From the NCBI GenBank assembly GCA_012842545.1, contig DUSQ01000026.1:1-25417 (forward strand): a DNA stretch of 25,417 nucleotides, in the 5' to 3' direction. The DNA comes from Coprothermobacter sp. (GTDB lineage: Bacteria > Coprothermobacterota > Coprothermobacteria > Coprothermobacterales > Coprothermobacteraceae). The translations under genes and the position numbers were made by a program. Within the stretch, counting starts at the first letter, position 1, and each line of letters opens with the position of its first letter. Below, in pieces: positions 14,366 through 21,892 of the stretch. The notes beneath the pieces are model-generated. The model was not told the DNA's origin. It saw only the letters and a list, made by a program, of their open reading frames with translations, and did no database searches.

Positions 14366-14374
14366 ATTCTATCA
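14366..14374 (-). promoter_or_regulatory. Extended -10 of the nitroreductase gene; predicts leaderless mRNA
   Basis: Minus-strand TGATAGAAT (14374-14366) is an extended -10. It ends 8 nt before ATG 14357, the same spacing as at marR, so the transcript should begin 0-2 nt before the start codon. No Shine-Dalgarno sequence is present. Confidence 0.55.
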
Positions 14375-14434
14375 CGATCCGTTGCATAGCAATGCCTTGC
14401 TTTGGTTATCTATAGACATAAGGAGGTGAACTAA

Positions 14435-14788
14435 TTGGCAAACGATCAAAACAGCAAGAAGAAAGTAGTCATTGTAATTTCCTCGGGGGACAAGCAAGTT
14501 ATCATGCCTGCCTTGAACATGGCGCTGAAGTCAAAGAGGGACAATCTTTACGAAGATGTGAAGGTACAGTTTTTCGGTATTAGTCAAAAAATCGCCGCCG
14601 AGGACCCCGATGTACAGGAACTTATTGGCGAACTCGTAAAGGCAGGCGTCAGTCCTATGGCGTGCCAACACATCAGCGACAAGTTCGAGATCACGGTAAA
14701 ACTGGATAATCTTGGTTTTGATAATGTGCAGATTCCCATTGAAATTGCGAAACTGGTTAATGAAGGCTATATTCCCATGGTATTTTGA
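14435..14788 (+). CDS. DsrE/DsrF-like small protein
   Basis: 117 residues. Alpha/beta fold with a basic leader (residues 1-11), strand VVIVISSGDK, ALNMALKSK helix, strand VKVQFFGIS, a helix ending in LVKAGVSPMACQHISDK with the only Cys (C77) at the position of the DsrE-family cysteine, and a final IAKLVNEGYIPMVF. Members handle sulfur relay or bind small ligands, but many are of unknown role. It starts with TTG at 14435 with AGGAGGTGA upstream. It precedes and is coupled to a nitroreductase gene, suggesting a shared redox or thiol-related job. Confidence 0.8.
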   Translation: MANDQNSKKKVVIVISSGDKQVIMPALNMALKSKRDNLYEDVKVQFFGISQKIAAEDPDVQELIGELVKAGVSPMACQHISDKFEITVKLDNLGFDNVQIPIEIAKLVNEGYIPMVF

Positions 14789-14808
14789 AGATATGGTGGT
14801 GTGTGAAT

Positions 14809-15462
14809 ATGGATTTTGAAGAACTTGCACAGCTCATAAGAAGCAGGCGTTCTGTAAGGAATTGGCAGGATAGGGATGTGCCTGACGAGGTCCTGAAGAA
14901 AGCTTTAGAGTTAGCGACCTACGCACCCAGCGGGATGAATTACCAAGGCTGGAAGTTTGTAGTGGTTAAACGTAAGGAGCTCATAAACGCCATAGCCGAC
15001 GCAGTAAGAAACAGAGCGCAAAAGGTGGCAAGTTGGGAAGAAAGTGCTCGCCACATGGAGGACCCTCAGGCCATGGTTGAACGCGCTGGATTTTTCAGAA
15101 AAGCTCCAGTCCTTATCGCGGTTTATTCTCAGGTTTACCCGTCTGGCAGGGATCAGATTTACCTTGAGCGCATGGCTCATGATGAAGAAGCTGCTCTGAT
15201 GAAATCCTGGTTGGATTTGGCGAATCCAAGGATTCAATCTGTGGCTTCTGCTATTGCGTACCTTTTGCTGGCTCTTCATGCACAGGGGCTGGGCAGTGTG
15301 TGGATGACTGGACCCATGCAGGCGAAAGGTGACATTGAGAAACTACTTGGCAAACCTGAGGGGTTCGATTTAGTGGCGCTTATTGCAACTGGATACCCTG
15401 ATGAAACGCCTGGTCCCAAATCCATGAAACCATTTGAGGAAGTGGTGCAGTTCATTGAATAA
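14809..15462 (+). CDS. Nitroreductase-family FMN oxidoreductase (second)
   Basis: 217 residues from MDFEELAQLIRSRRSVRNWQ. Motifs: RRSVRNW near the N-terminus, ATYAPSGMNYQGWKFVVV, then a middle insertion (~75-130) absent from the first nitroreductase, ASAIAYLLLALHAQGLGSVWMTG, and IATGYPDE. FMN-dependent, NAD(P)H-linked reduction is the family chemistry. The frame is open back to TTG 14785, which overlaps the DsrE stop; ATG 14809 or GTG 14803, after GGTGGTG, is the likelier start. The two nitroreductases differ in length and sequence, so they are not a recent duplication. Confidence 0.92.
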   Translation: MDFEELAQLIRSRRSVRNWQDRDVPDEVLKKALELATYAPSGMNYQGWKFVVVKRKELINAIADAVRNRAQKVASWEESARHMEDPQAMVERAGFFRKAPVLIAVYSQVYPSGRDQIYLERMAHDEEAALMKSWLDLANPRIQSVASAIAYLLLALHAQGLGSVWMTGPMQAKGDIEKLLGKPEGFDLVALIATGYPDETPGPKSMKPFEEVVQFIE

Positions 15463-15530
15463 AGCACTTTGCAAATGCGTGTGCAATTTTACAGGTTTGT
15501 GGAAGAGTAAAACGTATTAAACTTAGAAGT

Positions 15531-15758
15531 ATGCGACTTAGGATTATAGGTCACATGGCTGAAGTTTTATCAGTGCCCTCTGAGGGCATAGAAGTTCTTC
15601 TGGATGAACCCATAACGCTTGGCGAACTGGTGAAGCGCCTTTGGAACGTGCCTTTTAATCTGTTCATGGGCGCCAAAGTGGGTGACCTTAACATCTCGGA
15701 GGAGTACCTGGTCACCGGGCACGAGGAAGAGATTGTTTTGCTCTCCACAACCGGATGA
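15531..15758 (+). CDS. MoaD/ThiS-like beta-grasp protein lacking the terminal Gly-Gly
   Basis: 75 residues. Begins MRLRIIGHMAEVL and has the small beta-grasp pattern (strand, SEGIEVLLDEPITLGELVKRL helix, late VTGHEEEIVLLSTTG). MoaD and ThiS proteins end in Gly-Gly, the site of adenylation and thiocarboxylation; here the end is STTG with one Gly. It is either a non-sulfur-carrier relative or a degenerate member. The ribosome binding site is weak. Its stop overlaps the LipM-like start (ATGA), making it first in an operon with the acyltransferase, cyclase, SfsA and Ogg genes. The fold call is by eye and moderate. Confidence 0.55.
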   Translation: MRLRIIGHMAEVLSVPSEGIEVLLDEPITLGELVKRLWNVPFNLFMGAKVGDLNISEEYLVTGHEEEIVLLSTTG

Positions 15759-16501
15759 CGATCATGAAGGCCACTGTCATATTTGATTCATGCAGAGAAG
15801 GGTCTTTGAACATGGCATTGGACAGCCTGCTTCTCCAACAATTACGGGAAGAGGAACAAGTGTTTTTAAGGTTTTATACATGGTGCCCACCTACCATTTC
15901 CATTGGTCTGTTTCAGAAGTGGGAGCAGGCTTGCAGTACTTCTTACCCCGTGGTCAGGCGACCCACAGGCGGTAAAGCAGTTCTTCATCTGGGTGACCTG
16001 AGTTATGCTTTCGTGGGTCCGCTTGCTGGCTTTGGTAATAGTGTTTTGGAGACCTATTATCTTGTGTCTCAAGGACTTATTAAAGGCCTTGAGCTTTTAG
16101 GTGTTCCTGCTGAGTTCCTGCCAGCGCCTTTGCCTGGTAAGGACGATCCAGCGAGCTGCTTTGTTCAGCTTTCAGGGCATGAAGTTGGGGTGGCAGGTAA
16201 GAAGCTCATTGGTTCAGCTCAAGCCCGGAAGCCCTGGGGTTTTCTCCAGCATGGGTCAATCATGGTTGAGCCCATTTACCGAGAGACTGCCGAACTATTT
16301 GGCGTTCAAGAATCCCAAGTAAAGGCTCAAGCCATTTCCCTCAGGGAAATCGTTCCAGACATAACACTGGGCGTGCTGGAAAATGCACTACGTGAAGGGT
16401 TTGAAGATGCTTTGGATTTGCACTTTACCCGGGGCGAATTATCTTCTAAGGAGCTTTCGCAGGCTGCCTCATTTAGTAGGAAGTACGCTGTATGCAGCTG
16501 A
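15755..16501 (+). CDS. LipM-like octanoyltransferase / lipoate-protein ligase family protein
   Basis: 248 residues of the BPL/LplA/LipB fold. Visible: LNMALDSLLL, VVRRPTGGKAVLH (the R-R-x-G-G-x-A-V loop that binds the acyl group), SCFVQLS with C135, GKKLIGSAQARK with the conserved Lys (K150), and FLQHGSIMV. Presence of both the Cys in S-C-F and the Lys matches LipM, which transfers octanoate from acyl carrier protein to GcvH in Bacillus; LplA-type ligases also share most of this. Supplies lipoate for 2-oxoacid dehydrogenases or glycine cleavage. Overlaps its neighbours on both sides. Exact activity is not settled by sequence reading. Confidence 0.85.
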   Translation: MTIMKATVIFDSCREGSLNMALDSLLLQQLREEEQVFLRFYTWCPPTISIGLFQKWEQACSTSYPVVRRPTGGKAVLHLGDLSYAFVGPLAGFGNSVLETYYLVSQGLIKGLELLGVPAEFLPAPLPGKDDPASCFVQLSGHEVGVAGKKLIGSAQARKPWGFLQHGSIMVEPIYRETAELFGVQESQVKAQAISLREIVPDITLGVLENALREGFEDALDLHFTRGELSSKELSQAASFSRKYAVCS

Positions 16502-17106
16502 TGGGAAAAACCGTAATTGATCTAACCAGGTCTATTTCTGAAAGCACGGAAGTTTACCCTGGTGATCCACCGGTGCAGGTGAGTGTTGTTTCCGCACTGG
16601 AGGATGGGTTTGTTTTGGAAAGGCTTTGCATGTCAACCCATGTGGGTACTCACTTGGATGCCCCTTACCACGTACTCTTGGGCGGGGCGGACGTTAGCCA
16701 TATTGGTTTGGAGCAGCTTTTACTCCTAGCCATGTATGCGGATGTATCCACATTGTCAAATAAGGAAGATCGCCTATATAAGTTGAAGAAGCTAGCTCCG
16801 ACTTTAAAAGATAAGGCATTACTTCTAAGGACTGATCAAAAGTTGTCAGCGAACGTTTCACCCGAGGAAGTTGATGTGCTCATTGCTGGTGGCATAAAAC
16901 TACTTGGAGTTGATGCCATGAGTGTGGAGCATAGTGATGACTTAGTGGTTCATAAGAAGCTTCTTTCTTCTGAGGTACTCATTGTGGAGGGTTTGGCTAA
17001 TCTCCACAAGCTAAGTGATAAACAGGAGTACTTCTTAGTAGTTGCTCCGCTGAAGCTGGAAGGCTGTAGCGGTGCTCCTGTCAGGGCTTTCGCGATCAGT
17101 TTATGA
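16492..17106 (+). CDS. Cyclase-family metal-dependent hydrolase (kynurenine-formamidase-like)
   Basis: 204 residues. Hallmark HVGTHLDAPYH (residues 50-60), the H-x-G-T-H-x-D-x-P-x-H metal-binding motif, preceded by VYPGDPPVQV, and followed by GVDAMSVEH and LVVHKKLLSSEVLIVEGLANL. Members hydrolyse amides or lactones (for example N-formylkynurenine) or cyclise polyketides. No tryptophan-degradation gene is nearby, so the substrate is unknown. ATG 16492 lies 8 nt after AGGAAG and overlaps the LipM-like gene by 10 nt; ATG 16501 is an alternative. The next gene starts in its stop codon (ATGA). Confidence 0.9.
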   Translation: MQLMGKTVIDLTRSISESTEVYPGDPPVQVSVVSALEDGFVLERLCMSTHVGTHLDAPYHVLLGGADVSHIGLEQLLLLAMYADVSTLSNKEDRLYKLKKLAPTLKDKALLLRTDQKLSANVSPEEVDVLIAGGIKLLGVDAMSVEHSDDLVVHKKLLSSEVLIVEGLANLHKLSDKQEYFLVVAPLKLEGCSGAPVRAFAISL

Positions 17107-17762
17107 AGTTCCCACCTCTTCGTTTTGGAACTGTTGTGGAGCGTCAAAAGCGCTTCAAACTGCTGGTGGATTTTGGGGATTACTCGGATTGGGCGTACCT
17201 GCCCAATCCAGGCAGGTTACGTGAACTCATTTACCCAGGAGCACCAGTGTGGCTTAAGCCCGTGCATTCCCCAAAACGCAAACTCGCCCATGAGGCTGTT
17301 CTTGGCTACGATTCTGTGCTGGTTTGTCTCCATGCTGCATTGGCAAACCAACTGTTCCTTGAAAGTTTTGACTTACTTGGTTTAGGCAGTAGCTCTCACG
17401 TGTTCAAAGAGGTAAACTGGGGCCGTTCGCGTTTTGATTTCTCCGTGGGAGGTCGCTTGGTGGAGGTAAAATCCGTAACGCTGGTTCAAGATGGTTTGGG
17501 GTTGTTTCCTGATGCGCCCACAAAGCGTGGAACTAAACATTTACTTGAGCTTGCCAGCAAAGGAGACGGTCTGGTTGTGTTTGTGGTGCAAAGGTGTGAC
17601 GCGGAGGCTGTCACTTTTCACAGTGCCATGGATGAGGAATTTGCAAATGCCATGAAGTGGGCAAAAAGAAGGGGAGTAACATTTAAAGCTGTAAACTGCT
17701 TAGTAAGCAAGGAGGAGATAAGACCGTGGCGCGAAATCCCAGTCCTTTTTCCGCAAGATTAG
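17103..17762 (+). CDS. sfsA: SfsA-family nuclease-like protein
   Basis: 219 residues, full length. Motifs: YLPNPGRLRELIYPG, HEAVLGYDSVLVCLHA, VFKEVNWGRSRFDF, LVEVKSVTLVQDGLGLFPD, APTKRGTKHLLELA and the late DEEFANAMKWAKRRGV. SfsA was named for sugar fermentation stimulation in E. coli; the fold has an OB domain and a PD-(D/E)xK-like nuclease core (here RSRFDF ... EVK), and it binds DNA. The physiological role is still unclear. It overlaps the cyclase stop by 4 nt and the downstream ogg gene by 37 nt. Confidence 0.93.
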   Translation: MKFPPLRFGTVVERQKRFKLLVDFGDYSDWAYLPNPGRLRELIYPGAPVWLKPVHSPKRKLAHEAVLGYDSVLVCLHAALANQLFLESFDLLGLGSSSHVFKEVNWGRSRFDFSVGGRLVEVKSVTLVQDGLGLFPDAPTKRGTKHLLELASKGDGLVVFVVQRCDAEAVTFHSAMDEEFANAMKWAKRRGVTFKAVNCLVSKEEIRPWREIPVLFPQD

Positions 17763-18394
17763 GATTGGCATTTTCACTGGAAGAACTTATCGACCTCGTC
17801 AAGGATGAAGCCGAGGACCTTGTTTCCAAGCGAGTTTCTCAGTTCAAAAACTTCCCGCGCCATGATGTTGCCCAGCTGTTCTCAGAGCTAAGCTTCTGCG
17901 TGCTCACTGCAAATTGGAGTGCCCAAGGTGGTATCCGAGCTCAGGAGGAAATCAAGGAAGGCTTCTTAACAATGGCTCCTGAGGATCTTGAGGATGCTTT
18001 ACGCAGTGTGGGCCACCGCTTCGCCTACCAGCGTGCTCGGTTTATCTTGGAAAACCGTCAGCGAGCAGGTTTGCTTCCTTCAGTCGTTAATGGCAGCTTG
18101 TCTTCAGCAGAGGCTCGCGTTGTGCTGGTCAAGAACTTCAAAGGCATTGGCTGGAAAGAGGCCAGTCACTTTTTGAGAAACGTGGGGCTGTTGGATGTGG
18201 CAATCTTGGACAAGCACATCCTCAGGCTCATGCATCATTACAAACTCATTGAAAACATACCTAAGGGTTGGACAAAGACTCGTTACGAAGCACATGAACA
18301 GCTACTCGTTCCCGTTGCCCAAAAGCTTGACATGGCTCTGGGTGAAATGGACCTTTACTTGTGGTACGCTGTCAAAAACACCGTGGATAAGTAA
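17726..18394 (+). CDS. ogg: Archaeal/Thermotoga-type 8-oxoguanine DNA glycosylase/lyase (Ogg2 type)
   Basis: 222 residues. Removes 8-oxoguanine and nicks the abasic site. The helix-hairpin-helix catalytic region FKGIGWKEASHFLRNVG (138-154) carries the catalytic Lys K144, and the conserved Asp D162 lies in DVAILDKHILRL. N-terminal helices include FSELSFCVLTANWSAQ, similar to the family's LSFCILTAN.S. This small form is common in thermophilic archaea and Thermotoga and differs from eukaryotic OGG1. GTG 17726 is preceded by AAGGAGGA, inside the end of sfsA. It ends the five-gene operon. Confidence 0.9.
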   Translation: MARNPSPFSARLGLAFSLEELIDLVKDEAEDLVSKRVSQFKNFPRHDVAQLFSELSFCVLTANWSAQGGIRAQEEIKEGFLTMAPEDLEDALRSVGHRFAYQRARFILENRQRAGLLPSVVNGSLSSAEARVVLVKNFKGIGWKEASHFLRNVGLLDVAILDKHILRLMHHYKLIENIPKGWTKTRYEAHEQLLVPVAQKLDMALGEMDLYLWYAVKNTVDK

Positions 18395-18419
18395 TCTTTC
18401 ACAGAACTTCGGTGTTTTT
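18374..18419. terminator. Candidate bidirectional terminator between ogg and the flavin reductase
   Basis: AAAAACACCG (18374-18383) and CGGTGTTTTT (18410-18419) are a 10-bp perfect inverted repeat with a 26-base loop spanning the ogg stop. The A/T part gives a T-run on either strand, fitting convergent genes only 31 nt apart. The long loop weakens the call. Confidence 0.45.
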
Positions 18420-18425
18420 CATGGC

Positions 18426-18923
18426 TTATTCAACTAAGAACTGCTGATACTGATCGCCTGCGATTTGGAATAAAGGACTGAATGGGCGCAAAAGTACTGA
18501 TTTTGTAATTTCCAGCACAAAAAACGTGTGATCGCCTGTTTCAAAATAGTCTCTTCTTGTTGCCTCCATGTAAGCTGGTGCACCTTCAATGTAGGCACTT
18601 CCATTCTCCGCAAGAGCTTTACCAATACGAAACTTCTCAAACTTATCCACATTTCTTCCAGAGCATTTGCCTGTGTTTTCTACCAGTTCCTTAAGGGTTT
18701 TATCCACTAAGTTGATGGTGGCGAAGGGGAAGTCCATGAGTACACTGTGACTAAACCGTCTGGGTGAAATGGCAAGTCCAACCAAGAATGGGTTTCTGGA
18801 CAAAATGGTATGCCATCCCAAAGGCATCATGTTTGCTTTCTCGAAGCCGCCAACCACCAGCATGATTACTTGTCGTGGATGCAGGAGGTGGTAATCCTCA
18901 CGTGTGGTTAAGAACTCTTTCAT
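18426..18923 (-). CDS. Flavin reductase-like FMN-binding split-barrel protein
   Basis: 165 residues. Starts MKEFLTTREDYHLLHPRQVIMLV, then ANMMPLGWHTILSRNPFLVGLAIS, RFSHSVLMDFPFATINLVD and DKTLKELVENTGKCSGRNVDKF, matching the flavin-reductase-like domain (P-x-P-V-A-L-V-T...G, the S-x-x-P-x-x, H-s...I...G-x-F-x-V-N). Such proteins bind FMN and reduce flavin or act in other redox reactions. Strong AGGAGG before ATG 18923. It diverges from the transketolase-family gene and shares its 94-base promoter region. Confidence 0.88.
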   Translation of the reverse strand: MKEFLTTREDYHLLHPRQVIMLVVGGFEKANMMPLGWHTILSRNPFLVGLAISPRRFSHSVLMDFPFATINLVDKTLKELVENTGKCSGRNVDKFEKFRIGKALAENGSAYIEGAPAYMEATRRDYFETGDHTFFVLEITKSVLLRPFSPLFQIAGDQYQQFLVE

Positions 18924-18943
18924 AAATCAAAAGACCTCCTTTT

Positions 18944-18974
18944 TTGGACAATGAGGCGCTGTTTAAATTATAAT
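18944..18974 (+). promoter_or_regulatory. Promoter region of the transketolase-family gene, -10 shared with the opposite strand
   Basis: Plus-strand TTGGAC (18944-18949) and TATAAT (18969-18974) are 19 bp apart, a bit long. The -10 lies in ATTATAAT, which reads TATAAT also on the minus strand (18972-18967) towards the flavin reductase gene. The transketolase-family leader is about 40 nt and holds AAAGGAGG. The opposing genes may compete for polymerase at this site. Confidence 0.5.
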
Positions 18975-19017
18975 TAACTTATGCAAGTTTTTACCATCAA
19001 TTAAAGGAGGTTTTTTC

Positions 19018-21303
19018 ATGCAAAATGACTTCAAATATTGGGAGAAGATGAAGGACATCTCCTTCGAACTAATGGATATCATGCTCAATTACAGGCAGAG
19101 TGGTCACCCGGGTGGAAGTCACTCCAAAACACAGATGCTTTTAGCTCTCATGTTTGGTGGCAAAATGCGATACGACATCCGCCGTCCTGAATACCGTTTC
19201 AGCGATCGTTTTATCTTGGCAGCGGGCCACACCATTCCCATGGTTGATGCTGTGCTTGCCATGATTGGCGACGCTTTTCGCCTCCGTTTCTCAGAAACGG
19301 GTGATCAGCGATTCTTCATCTCTCCTGAGAAAATCGTATTACCAGAAGATTTACTTCATTTCAGGCACCGTGGAGGCTTGCCTGGTCACGCAGAATTCGG
19401 CGGCAAAACCATGTTCCTCAAATTCAATACGGGTCCATCTGCTCACGGTTTGCCTGCCTCTGTTGGAGAGGCATTGGCTCTGAAAAAAGCGGGCTTGTCA
19501 GAGTTCAAAGTGTTCGCCATAGAGGGAGAGGGAGCGCTCACGGCAGGTGGATCACATGAAGCCAAGAACGGCGCTTGGGGTTATGGCCTCGGTAATCTTT
19601 ACTGGTTAGTGGACTGGAACGATTTTGGTATTGATGACAGAAGGACTTCTTCTGTGGTCTTTGGTGGGCCTGATGAGTGGTTTGCTTCCCACGGTTGGAG
19701 AGTATTCGGTACCTTAGAAGGTCATGACTGGAACGAAATCTGGAAAGTATTTGTGGATGCTTTGGATCACCCCGATGAACTGCTGCCCACAGCCATGTAT
19801 TTCAAGACCAGAAAAGGTTACGGCTACGGTGTCTACGACAATAAGTCCCACGGTACGCCCATAAAGAAGAATGATCCCCTGTTCTGGCAAATTCGTCAGG
19901 GTTTCATGGAAAAGTACGGTGTGGAGTATGATGGTTTTGGGAAACCTGCTCCTGAGAGCAAAGAAGAAGAACTAAAACAGTTCAAGAACAACATTGACAT
20001 TGCATTGAGCGTGCTGCACAATGACCGTGAACTGGTGGAGTACATCACCAACAGACTCACTGACATTGGGGAGAGCTTGCCCAAAGCGGTTCCCACATTC
20101 AAATTGGATGTAAACCCTTACAAAGATCCCGATATTTACGACTACACCAAGTACCCAGAAGAATTGTTTGCGAAACCTGGAGAAAAGCTACCTAACCGTG
20201 CTGCATTGATAAAATGGGGCAGCTATGTAAACGCTGCAATCGGCCGTAAGTACAACAGGCCCTTAATCATAGCCACATCTGCTGACTTAACAGAATCCAC
20301 AAACCTGCATGGCTTCGGTTTAGGTTGGGGCGACAATCCGGGCTGGGGCTGGTATGACCGTTCCACAAATGTCGATGGTGCCATACTGCCTTCTGAAATA
20401 ACGGAGTTTATGAACTCTGGATTGGCGGCTGGCATGGTAACCGTGAACATGGCTGAGAACCCCTACGAAGAATTCAACGGCTACTGGGTCATTATGTCCA
20501 CTTATGGCTCATTTGCCTATCTTAAGTACGGCCCCATGAGACTTCTTAGCCAGCTGGCTCAGGATTGCCCCTTGAAGGTGGGAAAGGTTATCTGGGTTCT
20601 TGGACACTCAGGTCCAGAAACGGCAGAGGATTCCCGTACCCACTTCGGGGTGTTTGCACCCGGTGTTTCTCAGCTGTTCCCCAAGGGGAAAATAATCAAT
20701 CTTTACCCATGGGAGCACAATGAAGTGCCAGTAGTTCTGGGTGAAGCACTTAGTAAGGATGTTCCCATAGTTGCCTTGCACCTGACCAGACCGCCCATCA
20801 CCATACCTGACAGAAAGGCTTTGGGCATTGCGCACTATTTTGAGGCTGCAAAAGGTGCTTACCTCATCAACGACTTCGACCCAGCACGGCCTAAGCAAGG
20901 CACAATCATTGTCAGGGGAACAAGCACTACGGCAAACCTCGTAAGCATACTTCCGGAAATAAGAAAAGCCTTCAACGTCAAGATCATCGCTGCCATAAGC
21001 AGGGAGCTCTTTGACATGCAACCTGAACATTACCGCATGCAAATTCTGCCACCCACTGATTGGGCTGATTCCATGGTTATCACCAACGAGGGCCTTTCTC
21101 TGATGCAGCCTTGGTTGTTTTCCAAATTGAATGAGGAGTACTCGCTGTCCAGCGACTGGGATAACAATTGGAGAACCGGTGGCACCGTGGAGGAAGTCGT
21201 TGAGGAAGCGCATTTGGATCCCAAATCCATTTTTGAAGGTATCGAGAGGTTCGTTGCTGACCGCGAGAAAAGGTTGGCTCGCCTGAAAGAGCTGGGATGG
21301 TGA
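19018..21303 (+). CDS. Divergent transketolase-family TPP enzyme, 761 residues
   Basis: Three-domain transketolase layout but longer than the usual ~660 residues. N-terminal TPP domain: SGHPGGSHS (28-36; the transketolase SGHPGxP region), H71, TGPSAHGLP (138-146; usually TGPLGQG), IEGEGALTAGGSHEA (168-182; usually GDG...EG...EA, with GEG in place of GDG), then LYWLVDWNDFGID. PYR domain (~405-610): LPNRAALIKWGSYVNA, TSADLTEST, ITEFMNSGLAAGM with the expected Glu and ENPYEEFNGYW. A C-terminal domain follows (~625-760). Probably acts on ketose phosphates, but a different acceptor or a decarboxylase/phosphoketolase-like reaction cannot be excluded. Own promoter; strong AAAGGAGG before ATG 19018. 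Confidence 0.85.
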   Translation: MQNDFKYWEKMKDISFELMDIMLNYRQSGHPGGSHSKTQMLLALMFGGKMRYDIRRPEYRFSDRFILAAGHTIPMVDAVLAMIGDAFRLRFSETGDQRFFISPEKIVLPEDLLHFRHRGGLPGHAEFGGKTMFLKFNTGPSAHGLPASVGEALALKKAGLSEFKVFAIEGEGALTAGGSHEAKNGAWGYGLGNLYWLVDWNDFGIDDRRTSSVVFGGPDEWFASHGWRVFGTLEGHDWNEIWKVFVDALDHPDELLPTAMYFKTRKGYGYGVYDNKSHGTPIKKNDPLFWQIRQGFMEKYGVEYDGFGKPAPESKEEELKQFKNNIDIALSVLHNDRELVEYITNRLTDIGESLPKAVPTFKLDVNPYKDPDIYDYTKYPEELFAKPGEKLPNRAALIKWGSYVNAAIGRKYNRPLIIATSADLTESTNLHGFGLGWGDNPGWGWYDRSTNVDGAILPSEITEFMNSGLAAGMVTVNMAENPYEEFNGYWVIMSTYGSFAYLKYGPMRLLSQLAQDCPLKVGKVIWVLGHSGPETAEDSRTHFGVFAPGVSQLFPKGKIINLYPWEHNEVPVVLGEALSKDVPIVALHLTRPPITIPDRKALGIAHYFEAAKGAYLINDFDPARPKQGTIIVRGTSTTANLVSILPEIRKAFNVKIIAAISRELFDMQPEHYRMQILPPTDWADSMVITNEGLSLMQPWLFSKLNEEYSLSSDWDNNWRTGGTVEEVVEEAHLDPKSIFEGIERFVADREKRLARLKELGW

Positions 21304-21310
21304 GGTTTAG

Positions 21311-21892
21311 GTGATAGATTTTCAGCCCACTGATGGGCTCATTGTGGTGGACATTCAAAGGGATTTTTGTCCTGGGGGCACCTTAGCGGTGCCCCAGGGC
21401 GATGAAATTGTTCCGGTGGTGAACGCTCTCATTAAGAAGGCGGAAGAAGCAGGATCTGTAATTGTTTACACCAGGGACTGGCACCCAGAAAACCACCTTT
21501 CATTCAAAGCATACGGTGGTATTTGGCCGCCTCACTGTGTGCAGTGGACACCAGGTGCTGAATTTCACACACAGCTTTATCTCTCCGAAAAGGGCATCAT
21601 TCTTAATAAAGGCACTCACCCTGAATTTGAAGCATACAGTGGATTTCAAGGTACGGGGCTGCACCAAATCCTCAAAGAGCATGGTGTAAACAGAGTTTTC
21701 GTTGTGGGACTTGCCACCGATTATTGTGTAAAAGAGACTGCCATGGATGCCTTGCGCTATAAGTATGAAACCTTCGTAGTATCTGATGCAGTGAAGGGTG
21801 TAAATGTTAACCCTGATGATTCAGAGAAAGCACTGGAAGAAATCAAAGACATGGGTGGGAAGGTCATTCCTTCCCAGGAGCTACTTCCGTGA
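21311..21892 (+). CDS. pncA: Nicotinamidase
   Basis: 193 residues. Hydrolyses nicotinamide to nicotinate in NAD salvage. VVDIQRDFCPGGTLAVP carries the catalytic Asp D14; metal ligands D56, H58, H62 in TRDWHPENHLSF with H75 in WPPHCVQ; catalytic Lys K100 in LNKGTHPEFEAYSGF; nucleophile Cys C139 in VGLATDYCVKETAMDA. These are all the PncA hallmark residues and separate it from other isochorismatase-like hydrolases. The GTG start follows GAGGT by 5 nt, right after the transketolase-family gene (7-nt gap), and the stop overlaps the next start (GTGA). Confidence 0.94.
   Translation: MIDFQPTDGLIVVDIQRDFCPGGTLAVPQGDEIVPVVNALIKKAEEAGSVIVYTRDWHPENHLSFKAYGGIWPPHCVQWTPGAEFHTQLYLSEKGIILNKGTHPEFEAYSGFQGTGLHQILKEHGVNRVFVVGLATDYCVKETAMDALRYKYETFVVSDAVKGVNVNPDDSEKALEEIKDMGGKVIPSQELLP

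Noticed and set aside
15470..15491. TTGCA/TGCAA repeat followed by TTTTA after the second nitroreductase gene
   Set aside because: A 5-bp AT-rich stem is too weak to call a terminator.
20608..21213. 201-residue open frame on the minus strand
   Set aside because: Lies wholly antisense to the transketolase-family gene, has no recognisable motif and no ribosome binding site; a shadow of the coding strand.
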